This document shows positions 1 through 11,503 of a stretch of 64,000 nucleotides of DNA, piece by piece; the stretch's first letter is position 1; each line of letters begins with the position of its first letter. The notes beneath the pieces were generated by a model. That model searched no databases, was not told the DNA's origin, and was given only the letters and a program-made list of their open reading frames with translations. The DNA comes from Meriones unguiculatus (Eukaryota > Chordata > Mammalia > Rodentia > Muridae). Location of the stretch: positions 23,417,001-23,481,000 of the forward strand of contig NC_083362.1 of NCBI RefSeq assembly GCF_030254825.1, given 5' to 3'. Made by a program: the position numbers and the translations under genes.

Positions 1-125
1 CTCCAATTAGTGAGAGACCCTGTCTCAGAAATCATGGTAGAGAGCAACTAAGAAAGACACCAAATTCCATCGCTGGCCCTCAGAGGCGCACACACTTACA
101 CAAGGCATATGCCACAGGAAAAGAG
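1..125 (+). repeat. SINE fragment, 3' half (composite B2/B3-like rodent SINE)
   Basis: The opening contains the word GTGAGAGACCCTGTCTCA, then a GAGAGCAACTAAGAAAGACACC-like segment split by small changes, then a CA-rich tail. The same order of words is present in reverse orientation at 20735-21062, which shows that this is the 3' half of one dispersed family. The 5' half lies outside the window. Exact family name not asserted. Confidence 0.6.
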
Positions 126-1204
126 AAAGAAATCTACAAGGATGAACCCACTGTGACCAATTCTACTCTATTTCAGAATCAGATAAATAAGACCACAAAT
201 AACTAAATATTCATGATAAAATTTTCTTTTTAAATATTACTTTAACTTAAGAGCTGTTTTTTTCTGCCTAAAGTTATATCTGCAAAAGTATGGTACAATC
301 ATCTGCACAAAATAACTTTTTATTTAAAAAAACAGCTATGTTTTTGTTTTTGTTTTTTTTTTAGTTACATTCTATTTTAATGTTAGCCACACACTTGATT
401 GCATTATTCTGAATCATAGCGATCTTGGAATGATGCACCTAACTTCCCTTTGCAGTCTAAAAGTGCATGCACAATTATGTTATTTTACCAGATGTCTCTA
501 ATGCTAACCCTGATTAAGTCTGTGTGGCTGGACATTCTGTGAGAAAAAGAAACTAGTTATCAGTGTGCCTTCTACATTTCATTTCATTGACCAGAATCTC
601 TTTATATTATACATTATGTTTTTATTTAATTGTTTAGGTACCAGGAAAGAAAAAAATATAGTTGTAAATCAAAGTTAGCAGCAAAGCAAGTGTTCCAAGA
701 TTATACAATTTATGCTTTAAAACACAAAGATTAATGCAGCTAATTAGCTTTATTTTGTTGACCTCTGGATAAACAAAGGTTAAATCTATCTAGCACTTAT
801 TGTTGGCAAGAGAGGTCTGGCATTGGGGGGGGGAAGGATTTGATAAGAAATGAGAAGGCTTATGATTTCAACAAATAAAAATTCCATATAATAGTAATCA
901 ATGTAGAAGGCTAGTTGAAAGATGCAGAAATCCCTTTAGATGCATAACAGGGGATACTTAAAAGGATGGAAGAAAGTAAACGTACATTAGGGAGCGGCTG
1001 TCTCAGCATGCTTGGTTTATCCCTGGGGGAGAGAAAAGAGGTATAGTACCCATCCACCTAATCTCCGGGTAGATGGAATGCTCTGTGTGCAACCAGGGCG
1101 TGATGAGTCTGAGGACTATGATCAAGGGAGCAAGGCAGAGAACAGAAGCAGTGTGTTAAATCAGGTTTCCACCTCACTGCAGGTAAGAATCCCTGTCTCA
1201 CTCT

Positions 1205-1206
<2 letters not shown>
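126..1206. other. unassigned AT-rich non-coding DNA
   Basis: No open frame of interest and no repeat family recognised. It holds a T-run near 350-362 and a run of nine G near 825-833. The words TTAGCTTTATTTTGTTG and TTAATGCAGCTAATTAGC near 730-760 are homeodomain-like but isolated. Confidence 0.5.

Positions 1207-1241
<35 letters not shown>
1207..1241. repeat. (AC)n microsatellite
   Basis: An uninterrupted AC dinucleotide tract of about 17 units. The open frames crossing it on both strands (His-Thr and Cys-Val runs) are produced by the repeat and are not genes. Confidence 0.97.
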
Positions 1242-1242
<1 letters not shown>

Positions 1243-2793
1243 GGTTGCTCTGGTCTCCCTCTCAAGTTTTGTTCATGGTGTGTGCATTGCCACTGTTTTT
1301 ATTTACCTAAGGTGTTTTCTGTCTGCCTTCCTCATAGGAGAGCAGGTTTCCAGGCAAGAGAGAGCTGTATTTCTAGCCCTAGAATAGCACCTGACATTCA
1401 GCAGGTATTCCATAACACTATCAAATAGAAGTATTTAACAAGATGAGAGAGAGGAAAAGGAGAGAGAGTGAGGCTATAAAGAACATCCCACATTTCAAAG
1501 GACAGAGTTATAGGACAATGGATCACCAGGTCAGGCCTCACCCAGGATGTCCAAACCTTTTACTGTTCCTCATCAAAATGCTTAAGAGGAACATTCTGGA
1601 AAGTCGGCGGCTGTGACCAGATAGCCTTCCTACTGCAGAAGCTTGTCAGAATCATGACTGGAACACCAACTGCATTTTACCCATGTCTTCATTTCAGATG
1701 AAAAGCAAAACAACAAAACCCAAACCCTAAACCACTTATCAGGGACTATAGTGCTGAAGCCTATTTAAACTTTTCAGGATAAAGCATTAAAATTGCTTCT
1801 AATCATATTTCCAAGAAAGAGACTGGGATATGTACCACAATTTCTAGTTTCTGTCTTGAGCACCTAAGTGTCTTCTCAAATATCACTATATTAACCTGTG
1901 TTTTCTTAGTTTACTGTTGTTATATTTTTAGTTTCATTTCCTAGACATAAAACAATTCACAAACACATGAAATGACATATTATTCTTCTTGACTAGAAAT
2001 GAGTATTTGTCCATTCATGTTTTTTAACTCAAGTTTTGTAGCAGTTAGTGGACATATTTCTGAATATGAAATACACAAACTGTTCGCTCAACTGCGGAAG
2101 CATATATTAGTTGCTACAGCCTTTTTCCTTTCTTGGAAACAGTAACACTAAATTTAAAATGAAATAATGTAGAAGGTATTTATGCTACTGTCTGACAGAA
2201 TTTGAATATTTTAATTGTGTGCAATGTATCTTGCAGGTTAAAAGTATAATGTCATGAGCCTCATTATTTAAGTCATTATGTGAAATCTTTTTTTTTTTCT
2301 GAAATATTTTGAAATGTGCATGTGAGCACTACACTAAGTATTACTGCTCAGGAAAAACTCAAATGCATTTTGGCATTTTAATTCCTTCCAGATTTGGGGA
2401 TGTGGGAGTCTTTCCAGGTTTACTACATTATCATGTCATCTTTAGATATGCGAATCATACAAAAGAGGATAGTTGAACTTGAAGGAATAAAATCACAAAT
2501 GCTCATGCTTAAAGTGTCCTCTGCACAATTACACTGACTTGATTCCAGTAACAACTGCTCCCCCCACAGAGAGCTGACAACACAGCCACCAAATATACTC
2601 TTTAGTGAGTTAACAGCTAAGTAAATTTTGTTACGTGTTCCCAGTCTCGTCTTCAATAGCCAGAAGGTGATTTGGTATTATTTGCCTTATAAATGTTCTT
2701 TGAGGTCAATATACACAATTTTGAAATGAGAAGGTCCCACCTATGTGACTCAAGGTAGTTATATAAGCCTCAGAGCTATCATTCATCTAACAC
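1242..2793. other. unassigned non-coding DNA
   Basis: No gene or dispersed repeat recognised. Composition is AT-rich, with a T-run at 2288-2298. The segment 1490-1680 is more GC-balanced than its surroundings but contains no exon-like frame. Confidence 0.5.
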
Positions 2794-2826
2794 TGTGTGT
2801 GTATGTGTGTGTGTGTGTGTGTGTGT
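2794..2826. repeat. (TG)n microsatellite with one TA interruption
   Basis: Sixteen or so GT units interrupted once by GTATGT near 2801-2806. Confidence 0.95.
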
Positions 2827-3139
2827 TAATAGATGTACACAAACACATATAGAAATGCCTTGGAAATTGCAAATTTGCAAACTCCCATACAAATGCAAGA
2901 TACTTGTTATTAATGTTGTTTCCAGTGATGGCTAAAACTGTATTACATGTAACATGACTTAATCATGCCATGTGAGATTTGAACAGCACGGGAGAAAATG
3001 TAAAGACTGGGAATAAACAGAAATGTCCTTTCTGCACTTGCTTTCTGTGTACAGTGTGTACAACTCGAAACATGCAGAGAGAGGCCTTTTTGCATGCCTG
3101 GCTTGTAATTGCCTGCTAAGTCATCCCTTTGCTTTTGCC

Positions 3140-3735
3140 CTTGCCACCTTATAATCTGTTCTCAATGCACAGCACTCACACTAAGCCTTTTAAAGGATAA
3201 CGTGGTACAGGTCATTCCTCTGCTTCCAATTCCTCAGTGGCTTCTCCCCTCATGCAGACTAAAAGCCTTAGTTCTACACTGACCTTCCAGACACGACAAT
3301 GTTGGCGTTTCCACCCTGCCCTACCTCAGGGACTTTGTTCCCTCCACTTTTCTCTTGTCCATTGTCCTCCAGGCCAACGACTCGTTGCCCTCTATATATA
3401 GGCAGGCTCTCACTACAGGTCTTTTGCATTTGTCCAGAACAGTCTCCCTGTGTCTTCAAATGGTTTCCTCTTTTGCTTCCCTCCAAGTCTTTATTCAGCT
3501 GCTCCCTCTTCAGAAGGTTTTCTTCAACTTTATTATTTACATAAGTCAGGTACTTCTAAGCTGCTTTCATCTCTCAGTCTCTATTTAGCTCCAAAATATT
3601 CACTAGCACTACTTTAATATACTTAACTCTTATGAATCGGACGAGAGCAGACATTTTTATACTTCATTGACTGCTGTACCCCCAGAATCTAGTACTATAC
3701 CTGTCACATAGACCAACATCCATATGCATTTACTA
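3140..3735 (+). repeat. ancient LINE-2 (L2) 3' end
   Basis: The succession of landmarks follows the mammalian L2 3' region in order: a 'cctcagtggcttctccc' segment, then 'gactttgttccctcc', then 'cttttgcatttg', then 'caagtctttattcagctgctccctc', and finally near 3660-3700 the L2 tail words 'actgctgtacccccagaa' and 'cctgtcacatag'. It is heavily diverged, as expected for an element older than the mammalian radiation. The 70-81 aa frames here (for example 3274-3486 minus, 3299-3544 plus) are therefore not treated as genes. Confidence 0.72.
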
Positions 3736-3800
3736 ATATATATATATAGTACTTTGATATTATAAATAAACAAGTACATACATACATATACACATGAGAT
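3736..3800. repeat. low-complexity (TA)n / (TACA)n
   Basis: Short TA alternation at 3736-3747 followed by a CATA-rich stretch at 3773-3793, directly at the 3' end of the L2 relic, where L2 tails usually carry short tandem repeats. Confidence 0.7.
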
Positions 3801-6590
3801 TTCTAGAAATTAAAAGGTTATAACAAGTTTGGTTATGTTTGGTATTAAAAGTCCAAGTTAAAGTTTCTAAAAGTAAAAGAATTGAAAGGCATAAAAAAGA
3901 AATAAGTGACACTTTTTTCTCTTAAAAAAATGCAAAACAAAATGAACTAAACCATGCCCAATGTAGCAATAATTTGGCCATGAAGTTCATGAGGTTCTAA
4001 TGTACTCTTAAAACTTCTTATTTGGCCAACTATCAATGCCAGCTGGGAAAACACATATCAAATCCAATCACGATTAAAATGTTAAAGGAAAAGAATAAAA
4101 AAAAAATATATGGTTTACCTCTATAAGGAATGAAGATTACAGAAACCAAACAAGACATTCTAATATGTTGCATTTTACTCTCATAAAGACATAAAAATAA
4201 ATTCTCCCAGTTGGCCATTATTCTTTCATAGTTTATTGAACAAACACAAACAGATCAGGGTAAGATCTGTTCTTAGAACATGTGCTCCTCAGACACAAAG
4301 CTCAGCAATCTTCATTTTGATCATTCTCGGATAGTCTTACTTGAATGTGATAAAGCTATGTTTTTAGTTGTCTTCCAAGTATTTCAAGCAATGCACCAAA
4401 TAAGTTTTAAGAAATGTAATTTTTCCTAGGAAATATTTGAAAAACACGCAAATAAGAGTTATCAAAAATTATGATTTTTTTTGGAGTAACTATAAAAGGA
4501 TTATAAAGTACACATATAGAAATTGAATCCTAATGTTAAAGATGCTGTTTCAATATTTTATCCCAAAGCTCCTCTGGAACAGAAAAGCACTATGGTTATT
4601 CACATGGAATTTGACACCCCAGTACATTCTTTCCCATTCATCACTTCCTGGAGCTCTGATAACCTTCATGCAACAAATTCTTTAACTGTTTCCTGATTAT
4701 TCAAATGTTCTCTAAGAGAGCTCTTTGGGGTCAGAAAACATCAGTGAATCTAAGAGCAACTGATTAAATGAGAATGTGTTTATAATCATCTCTGTCCCCA
4801 AAAAGGAAAGAAATATAAATTCTTGCAAATAAATAAGCAAATGAAAGAAACAAAGAAAGAAATACAAATAATGCACGCCAGAGATGTATGCACTGACACA
4901 GTACTATTAGCCATCCTCTTTAGATTGCCTCAAAGAGTATAAGACCAGGAGAAGAGACTCCTGTCAGAGACATGAGGTCTACAAATGCCGCCCTCAGTGT
5001 TTCCAGCATCACTTTTAAACACTTCCCATTCCTTTCAGCTGTTTAATACATTTACTGTTATGTGGCTTTTTTAGGCACCCGAAGTAAAAGCCAATCAATT
5101 TTCTCAATTAAAAAAAAAAATTCCCCTTTCTTTTAATCTGTCTACCAATACAATCGGAACAATACTTATCTCCGCGTTATAGGTAAGGAAGCACTGCTCT
5201 GAGTGAAATCAGGCAGTTCTGGCTTTAACCTGTTTGAAATGGCAGTGTCAGAGGAACTTCAAACTAGGACTGTATGACTCAAGGGCTATTCTCCTGGCTG
5301 CTCAGCTCTTCTGTTCTCTGGTGTTGGCTGAGGTTGGTTATGTGCAGAAGTTATGAGGTTTATATAACACTTGTATGGAAATGATCTTCTTCGGATTTAT
5401 CCCTTCAGCACATCTTTTTCCAGAAGGATACACACAATTATGGAATTAAACACACTCTAAGAATCAAAGGAAACAAGGGTGCAGTTTGGGAGGCTCCCTG
5501 AAACCACACTGGAATGGTCTTGCTCAGAACAACAGCATAGTTGAGTTGGTCTTAAGAGACAATAGCTCATACATTTCATATTCTACTTGTTTAATGAAAA
5601 ATTACTTTGTATGCTAATAATTAACTCCAATGGGCACAAAGAGGAACTTAAGAAGTTGTAACCACTGTAAAATTTGGACATTTCTCAAATGTTCAGATTC
5701 TAACCGATCGCTGGACAGTAGAAGTAAAGGAAATGATTATGAGGCCACTTTGAAATCACAGAGTTCAACACAGAGAAAAAAAATTGGGGATCACAGCTTA
5801 CCGAGACAGTAGGATGAGAATTCAGAGCATGACGTGGGGAGGATGGAGGTATACTGTGGAGTGCATCATTGTAACGTAGAGTGGGGAGTGGGGAGACTGG
5901 TGCCTTTAAAGCCTCCTAACACTGCGGCAGATGCACGAAGTTCACTTAGCTTCTTAACATACTTTAGAAATGGTTACACATTAGCATAGCAGTAAATTTA
6001 TTTTTAGTCAAAGTGAAAGCTATATGGGGAAAGAGTTAGCATCGTTGTTAGATATTTACTATGTGCCAACAGCACCACCCAGGGAAATATACAAACTAAG
6101 CCCTCTGGGCTTAAAAACAATGAATTATTGTTATATTATTCCTAACACCACAGTATAAGCAATCACTCTTAGTTATTGATAAACATATTTCCATCCCCCA
6201 CACACCAATATGTGAATGTTTTAGCAATTACCTATAAATAATTCCAGCTAATTCTCCACAGATTTTATCCCTGTTGAAAAGTATCCTTTAAAAAGCTGAC
6301 AACATACTTTGGGGAGCAAAAGAACAATAATGAAGGGCCATACAAAAGATATGCATGTGAATCTACATTTTTCTTGCACACACCTTCTCTGTGGTTTCAA
6401 TATTGAATAATAAGCATGCTATTTTTAACAAGATAACTCTCACTTTCTTTGGATATAATGAAAATGTCAAAGTCTTAAATTTTCATGCCTACATAGTGGA
6501 TTACAAGGTTGTAAAATGCACTCAACATGGAGGTTTTCATGAGTCTTATAATAAAATGACTAGGAAAAATAAGAATGAGAGAAGAAATGT
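3801..6590. other. mostly unique non-coding DNA
   Basis: Nearly 2.8 kb without a recognisable young repeat or gene. A stretch at about 6040-6130 containing GATATTTACTATGTGCCAA resembles the MIR consensus word TTACTATGTGCCAGG, but not enough follows to call it firmly. A small GTGGGGAGTGGGGAG direct repeat occurs at about 5881-5896. Confidence 0.5.
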
Positions 6591-6602
6591 AAAGAAAACT
6601 AG

Positions 6603-6795
6603 TTCTGGCAGGTGGGATGGCTTAGTGGGTAAAGGCACCTGCTACCAAACCTGACATCCTCAATAAGATTCCAATGACCCATGTGGAAGGAGATATTATC
6701 TCTTGTAACATCTCCCATGATCTCCACACACCCACAGTGACACACTTGAACACATAAAAATGACCAACAAATAAAAACATAATCAAAATGTTTTT
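6603..6795 (+). repeat. B3-type SINE with target-site duplication
   Basis: Begins with a tRNA-derived head (GGTGGGATGGCTTAGTGGG, A-box-like) and continues with the 'ACCTGCTACCAAACCTGAC' and 'CCCATGTGGAAGGAG' landmarks of B3-type elements, ending in an ACAAATAAAAACATAA tail. It is flanked by the direct repeat AAAGAAAACTAG at 6591-6602 and 6796-6807, the expected signature of LINE-1-mediated insertion. The 87 aa frame reaching into it is not a gene. Confidence 0.85.
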
Positions 6796-6807
6796 AAAGA
6801 AAACTAG

Positions 6808-8156
6808 CTTCTAGTACAGGATCTTCCACAAGCTGGCTATGTAACTGAAAATTGAAAAATGTCAGACCTATAGGTTCCAAAGGCCAAAATGTCCCACTCT
6901 CTTGTCTTATATTTCCTGGAAACCTAAGGCCTTCTGTGGGCTAGGGCACTCAGCCACATCCCCTAGCCTCTATAAATCCCTATTAATAGAGATGACAAGA
7001 ATGTTGAGACTTATTCATTCCTGGATTTATATCATAACTGCCATGAACTTCAAATTTTCAAAAACAGTTTAAGAATGCTTGCTTCTGAATTACTATGATA
7101 ACTATGAACAGAAAAATAAAAACACTCCCCACCCCCCAAGTAAAGGCTAAAATCAGAAGTCTAGTGTCTGATAAAAGCGTTATCCATGTAATATTTGTGA
7201 ATCTCCTTTTGATCCTTCATTTGTCTCAAGACAAAACTGTTCAATTTGGCACGCACAGAAAGCTTAATTAAAACAATCCAAGCACACTTTGGCAACATAG
7301 ACAACACACCAAAAGACTTGAGCATAGGGAACTCTGTTGGTATCAAGACACAGGTGAGGGCCTTATTTGGTTTACATTATTTAAATACTCTCTGTGAAAG
7401 TGAATCTACTCTCAAATATTATAGAATCTTGTACAAAAATGTAGGTCAATTCAATAATGGAATCTTAAGAAATTTCCCTATCAGAGCAATTTCAGTGCTG
7501 AACCACATCTTGGAAGAGTTGTAGAATGCACAGATGGACAGTCCTGAATTATTTATTAAACAAATCTCTCAAAAGTCCAATGAAGGTGCCCAACAACAGA
7601 AAGCAGTGGTGAGGTGCCATGTTCCACTAACAGTATTGTCTGTCCAGTGACAAAGTAACCTACAACCCCACAAATACCAGGTCTATGGGAATGCCAAGCC
7701 AATTGAGAGAAATAACTTCTATGTTAGGATTGAATGTACTTTTATGTAGCATGTATGTACCTCTATGTAGAAAAACGAAAGGATCGTTCTTCATAATAAA
7801 ACTGAGGTGAAGACAAGATACAAATAGTTTTAATATTCAAAATATTTAAAAACTACAATACTGGTAGTAAAGAATCAGAATGAATGCAAACCTCAAAACA
7901 AGTGTAGCTTCCGCAGGATATGGAAGATGGACATTTTCTCCCATCAGAGATGGAAATATTTACCTTGAAGAGGTAGGCTGGAAGAAATTTCTCTATGTGG
8001 CTCAGTCAGTGCACACTAATAGTCATAACTCTTGCTATATTCATAACTGATGGTATGATCCCAAACCATCGGCAATTGGTAAAAGACTGACAGGGGCCTC
8101 TTTAGAGAGACTTGAGATGAAGTTCAAAAGAAAAAGTCAAATTTCAAAAACAATGC
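6808..8156. other. unique non-coding DNA
   Basis: No repeat family or exon-like frame recognised. The 92 aa frame at 7246-7524 has no recognisable motif. Confidence 0.5.
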
Positions 8157-8300
8157 TTTGTTTTCGTTTTGTCTTTCAAGACAGGGTTTCTGTGTATAGC
8201 CTTGGCTGTCCTAAACTTGCTTTGTAGACCAGGCTCTCCTCCAACTCACAGCAATCCACCTGGCTGGGATTACAGGTGTGTGCCCCCATGCCTGGCTACA
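8157..8300 (-). repeat. B1 SINE, internally deleted
   Basis: Read on the minus strand it is a B1 (7SL-derived) element: GCCAGGCATGGGGGCACAC head and a pyrimidine-rich T tail on the plus strand at 8157-8175. The usual segment between 'gatc(c)gcctg' and 'ctgggatta' is missing, so about 18 bases have been lost in this copy. Confidence 0.88.
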
Positions 8301-8317
8301 ATGACATTTAAAATATA

Positions 8318-8562
8318 TATTTATTAGATTTTTGAGAATTTCAATCACTTTTTGACCATTTTCATCTTGTTCTCATAACTACTCCTAGATCTTCATTCCC
8401 TTCCTGGAATAATACTCAGCTCTAAAGAAAAATTAAAACATAAGATTTTCAGGAAAATGGATGGACTTAGAACATATAATAATAAATGAGGTCAAAAATT
8501 TTCAGAAAAAAAAGATATGATCTCCTTCATATGTGGATCTTAGCCTACAGTATACATCTAAA

Positions 8563-8565
<3 letters not shown>
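8318..8565 (-). repeat. Lx-type LINE-1 fragment, possibly internally inverted
   Basis: 8318-8406 resembles a minus-oriented old rodent L1 3' end (TTTATTAGATTTTTGAGAATTTC then a C/T-rich stretch). From about 8407 the plus strand carries an ORF2-terminal landmark instead: ATAATACTCAGCTCTAAAG, 'ATTTTCAGGAAAATGGATGG' and CTCCTTCATATGTGGATCTTAG. The change of orientation would fit an old 5'-inverted insertion, but the copy is too decayed to be sure. Confidence 0.6.

Positions 8566-8615
<50 letters not shown>
8566..8615. repeat. (TA)n microsatellite
   Basis: Perfect TA alternation of about 25 units at the edge of the LINE-1 fragment. The 88 aa frame crossing it is an artefact of the repeat. Confidence 0.96.
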
Positions 8616-8622
<7 letters not shown>

Positions 8623-8934
8623 CTGACATAATAACCTGGCACTGCATAGCCTTAAATAGGCATTGAAGAGCCAGGGTCCTTTAACTTGTACAAGAAGTGG
8701 AAACTTCAACAGGTGGGAGCTGCAGGGGAGCCCTATAATATCAGTAATCAGATAGGACAAACAGTTCCTTTCCAGAAGCTGCCGCTGTCCAGTCTTACTC
8801 CTCTTGACCAGTTTGGATTTCATGTTCACTCCATCATCTTATGGGCTCCTTGAAGCCCAGTGTGACAAGTAACTGAAGATACAGCAGCAATATGGATTCC
8901 AACCCCAAACTATGTGTAGAGTGAGCCTACATTT
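8616..8934. other. unassigned non-coding DNA
   Basis: More GC-balanced than the surroundings, with no recognised repeat and no exon-like frame. Confidence 0.45.
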
Positions 8935-9254
8935 ACTTATTTTCTGTTGCTATAACAAAATATTTATGTCTGGGAAATATATGGGGGCAGAAGTTTGTTT
9001 GGTCACAGAAGGCTTGAAGCCTAAGATGGGGCAACCCACTGACTTGAACTTGGTCTTTTTGGCTCTCATGATACATGGCATCAGGATGGACAGATTCACC
9101 AGACTGAGAAAACACCGACGTGTCAGGACAAGGAAGCCAAGATTCGGATGTCAGGCTTGCTTGCTTTATAGCAACCTGATTAAGGAATATTCTGTATTAC
9201 ATCTTAGGAGTCTCTGGCAGTTACCTAACCACCTTCCACTGGACTCCACCTCTT

Positions 9255-9269
9255 AAAAGAGCCACACCA
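9255..9269. repeat. target-site duplication, left copy
   Basis: AAAAGAGCCACACCA, identical to 10037-10051. Confidence 0.92.
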
Positions 9270-10036
9270 GTGTGAGTCTCAGCATCTGCTTCGATTCCCT
9301 GTTGTGTGGAGCCCTTCAGAGGACCCTCTATACTAGGCTCTCACCCTGTTTCCTCTCTTCCATCACTTCGGGTGTTTATCCTGTTTGCCATTCTGAATGA
9401 GATTTAAGCATCCTCCCTAGGGTACTCCTTAGTGTTTACCTTCTCTATGTCTGTAGATTTTAGTTTGGCTACCCTACATCATACAGCTAATACCAGCTTA
9501 TAAGTGAGTGTATACCTTGTCTCTCTTTCTGTTTCTGGGTTACCTCACTCAGGATGATCTTTTCTAGTTCCATCCATTTGCCTGCAGAGGGGATAGGAAC
9601 CCCACAAGGAGACCAACAAAGCTAAAGAATCTGAGCCCAGGGTTCCTGCAGAGACTGATGCATCAACCAAGGACCATGCATGGAGAGGACTTAGACCCCT
9701 TGCTCAGATATAGCCCATAGGGAGCTCAGTCTTCATGTGGGTTCCTGAGTAAAGGGAGCAGGGGCTGCCTCTGTCATGAATTTGATTTCCTGCTCTTTGA
9801 TGACTTGCCCATGGTGATGTGGTCTTGTCAGACCACAGAGGAAAAGGATCGAAGCAGTTCTGATGAATCTTGATAAGCTATGGGAAGATGGCAGAGAAGA
9901 AGAACTCCCCCTTTCAGTGAACTAGAGGGAGGGGATGGGGGAAAGAGAGAGGGAGGGTGGGACTGAAAGGAGTTGAGGGAGGGAGCTTCAATCAGGATAT
10001 ATAATGAATAAATTATGAAAAACAATTAAAAAAGGG
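9270..10036 (+). mobile_element. LINE-1, 5'-truncated with inverted 5' segment
   Basis: 9270 to about 9586 is the end of ORF2 and proximal 3' region in minus orientation (landmarks GATTTTAGTTTGGCTACC, TTACCTCACTCAGGATGATC, CCATCCATTTGCCTGCA). From about 9587 the 3' UTR runs in plus orientation (ACAAGGAGACCAACAAAGC, GGACCATGCATGGAGAGGA, purine tract, ATATAATGAATAAA, A-rich tail). It is flanked by a perfect 15-bp direct repeat AAAAGAGCCACACCA at 9255-9269 and 10037-10051. This is the structure left by twin priming. No coding capacity remains. Confidence 0.9.
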
Positions 10037-10051
10037 AAAAGAGCCACACCA
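10037..10051. repeat. target-site duplication, right copy
   Basis: AAAAGAGCCACACCA, identical to 9255-9269, directly after the A-rich tail of the LINE-1. Confidence 0.92.
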
Positions 10052-10168
10052 CAACATAGCCAGACTTCCAAAACACAAACATACTTCCCAGCACAGGGCT
10101 TCGTAGTGAGGCCACACCATTTCAGAACACAGCAACATGATTATTCTAGAAACTTTGAATTTCTCCAA

Positions 10169-10382
10169 TATTTTTTTTTTCTTGAGACTAAGTATCATGT
10201 AACCCAAGCTGAACTTAAACTTGCTATGTACCTGAAGATGAACTTGAACTTCTTTTCCTCCTGCCTCCACTTCCAGAGATCTGGGATTATAACTACGGAA
10301 CTCATGTGGTACTGAGGATTGAACCCAGGCATTTGTGGATACTGGGCATGCACCCTACCAATTGAGCTTATGCCCAGCCCAA
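10169..10382 (-). repeat. B4 SINE (B1-like plus ID-like), near full length
   Basis: On the plus strand it opens with the T-run and TTGAGACTAAGTATCATGTAA, passes CTGGGATTATAACTACGG, and closes with an inverted ID-like part (GAGGATTGAACCCAGGC, CCTACCAATTGAGCTTATGC). Read on the minus strand this is the tRNA-like part first, then the B1-like part, then the A tail: the B4 order. Confidence 0.85.
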
Positions 10383-11330
10383 CATTTCTTAGTTTTAAAG
10401 TGGAGAATAAATAAATCTTTCTACTACCATAAGATTAATTCAGAGACACCGTCCCCTGTATTTAAAACAGGGGGAAGGGAGTGTGCTAGAGACAGAGTTA
10501 GCATGCATTGAGCAGGAAGCCTAAAAACTTTCAGAATGGAGTGGATAGAGGAAAAGTGAGCAATTTATACAGCAGGAAAAGACAGCAGCAGATGCTGGCT
10601 ATCGAAGTTACACACAGTACCAACTAATTATTACACTCAGCTTTTTAAGCACCAACAGATATAATGTAAGTGTCGGGAAAATATTTAAAGACAAAATCCT
10701 GGCAATTCTTGATTTAATATGAGGAGTTAAATTTTTTTTAAACTTACTATCTCAGCAATCACTACAAATGGCAACTCCTACTTTATAGAGAGTGACTAAG
10801 ATAAAGCCAGGGATCTATAAGTTGTTGTCAGCATTTGTTACAAAATTCTTAAATTGACTAACTTCTATGGGCATAAAATAAGTGCGGATTCTTCACAGAA
10901 GACATATTTGGTTTCATATAAGTATATTCATAATTTTTCTCTTATTCTTTTAATATTCATGAATGACGTCTTTAACTCAACAACAGAATTAGCATAAACA
11001 ATGGTAATGAGTTAAGAATCCAATGATGTCTTTAATGTTACTTCCCAAAACTGCTTGCTAGGCTTTTAACAGGTCTTTAATAAGCCAAATGTTATGCTTC
11101 CATTTGTAATGCTAACTACAGTAAAATAAAAATTTGCCAAATTAATGTTCAATAAATATGTAAAAATTTTACATGAATTAGATTAGACTATAAAAGTTCG
11201 AGTATTTTTCTCCTAAAAGGAGGAGGTCTATTGTGGTCAATTCATTCCTTTTCTGTGATTTTTATTTTATCATGCAAGCTGAGATGGTATATAAAGGATA
11301 CTTGAGAATAGGATATTAAAGTAAAGCTTT
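10383..11330. other. unique non-coding DNA
   Basis: No repeat or gene recognised; AT-rich with several AATTAATG-like and TGATTTAATATG words around 10700-11150. Confidence 0.5.
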
Positions 11331-11409
11331 GGGGACTGCAGTTGTAGCTCAGTGGAACTTCACATGTGAGAAGCCCCACGTTTAATCACAGCATCAAAAA
11401 AAAAAAAAA
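11331..11409 (+). repeat. ID SINE with poly(A) tail
   Basis: GGGGACTGCAGTTGTAGCTCAGTGG is cut here to its core: an ID/BC1-type, tRNA-Ala-derived head with a recognisable A box (TAGCTCAGTGG) and a degraded B box near GTTTAATCACAGC, followed by a run of A at 11396-11409. This is not a functional tRNA gene: there is no cloverleaf 3' half. Confidence 0.82.
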
Positions 11410-11488
11410 GACACCAGCAACTGTGTGGGTTTAAAGGAAACCTAAAATGTGTCCACCAGCAGTCAGAGCTTGATTCTGGGTCATAATT

Positions 11489-11503
11489 GGGGGGGGGGGG
11501 GGG
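11489..11503. repeat. poly(G) tract
   Basis: A run of about 15 G in otherwise AT-rich unique sequence; prone to sequencing length error. Confidence 0.9.

Larger units (their letters stand above)
8935..10100 (+). repeat. older medium-reiterated repeat, split by a LINE-1
   Basis: Two halves, 8935-9269 and 10052 to about 10100, belong to one element. The first half starts TTTTCTGTTGCTATAACAAA and ends CTCCACCTCTTAAAAGAGCC; the second resumes at CAACATAGCCAGACTTCCAA. This order (cacctcttaaa..gccac..caacat..gcca) is that of a common mammalian repeat whose name I do not assert. The LINE-1 at 9270-10036 interrupts it. The 114 aa frame at 8912-9256 lies inside the repeat. Confidence 0.65.

Noticed and set aside
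1207..1241. CRISPR-like or minisatellite array
   Set aside because: Only simple dinucleotide repeats here; no regular repeat-spacer array occurs anywhere in the window.
8912..9256. 114 aa frame with Arg-rich part
   Set aside because: Contained in the medium-reiterated repeat that the LINE-1 interrupts.
11331..11409. tRNA gene suggested by TAGCTCAGTGG
   Set aside because: Only the A-box half is present, followed by poly(A): an ID SINE, not a tRNA.
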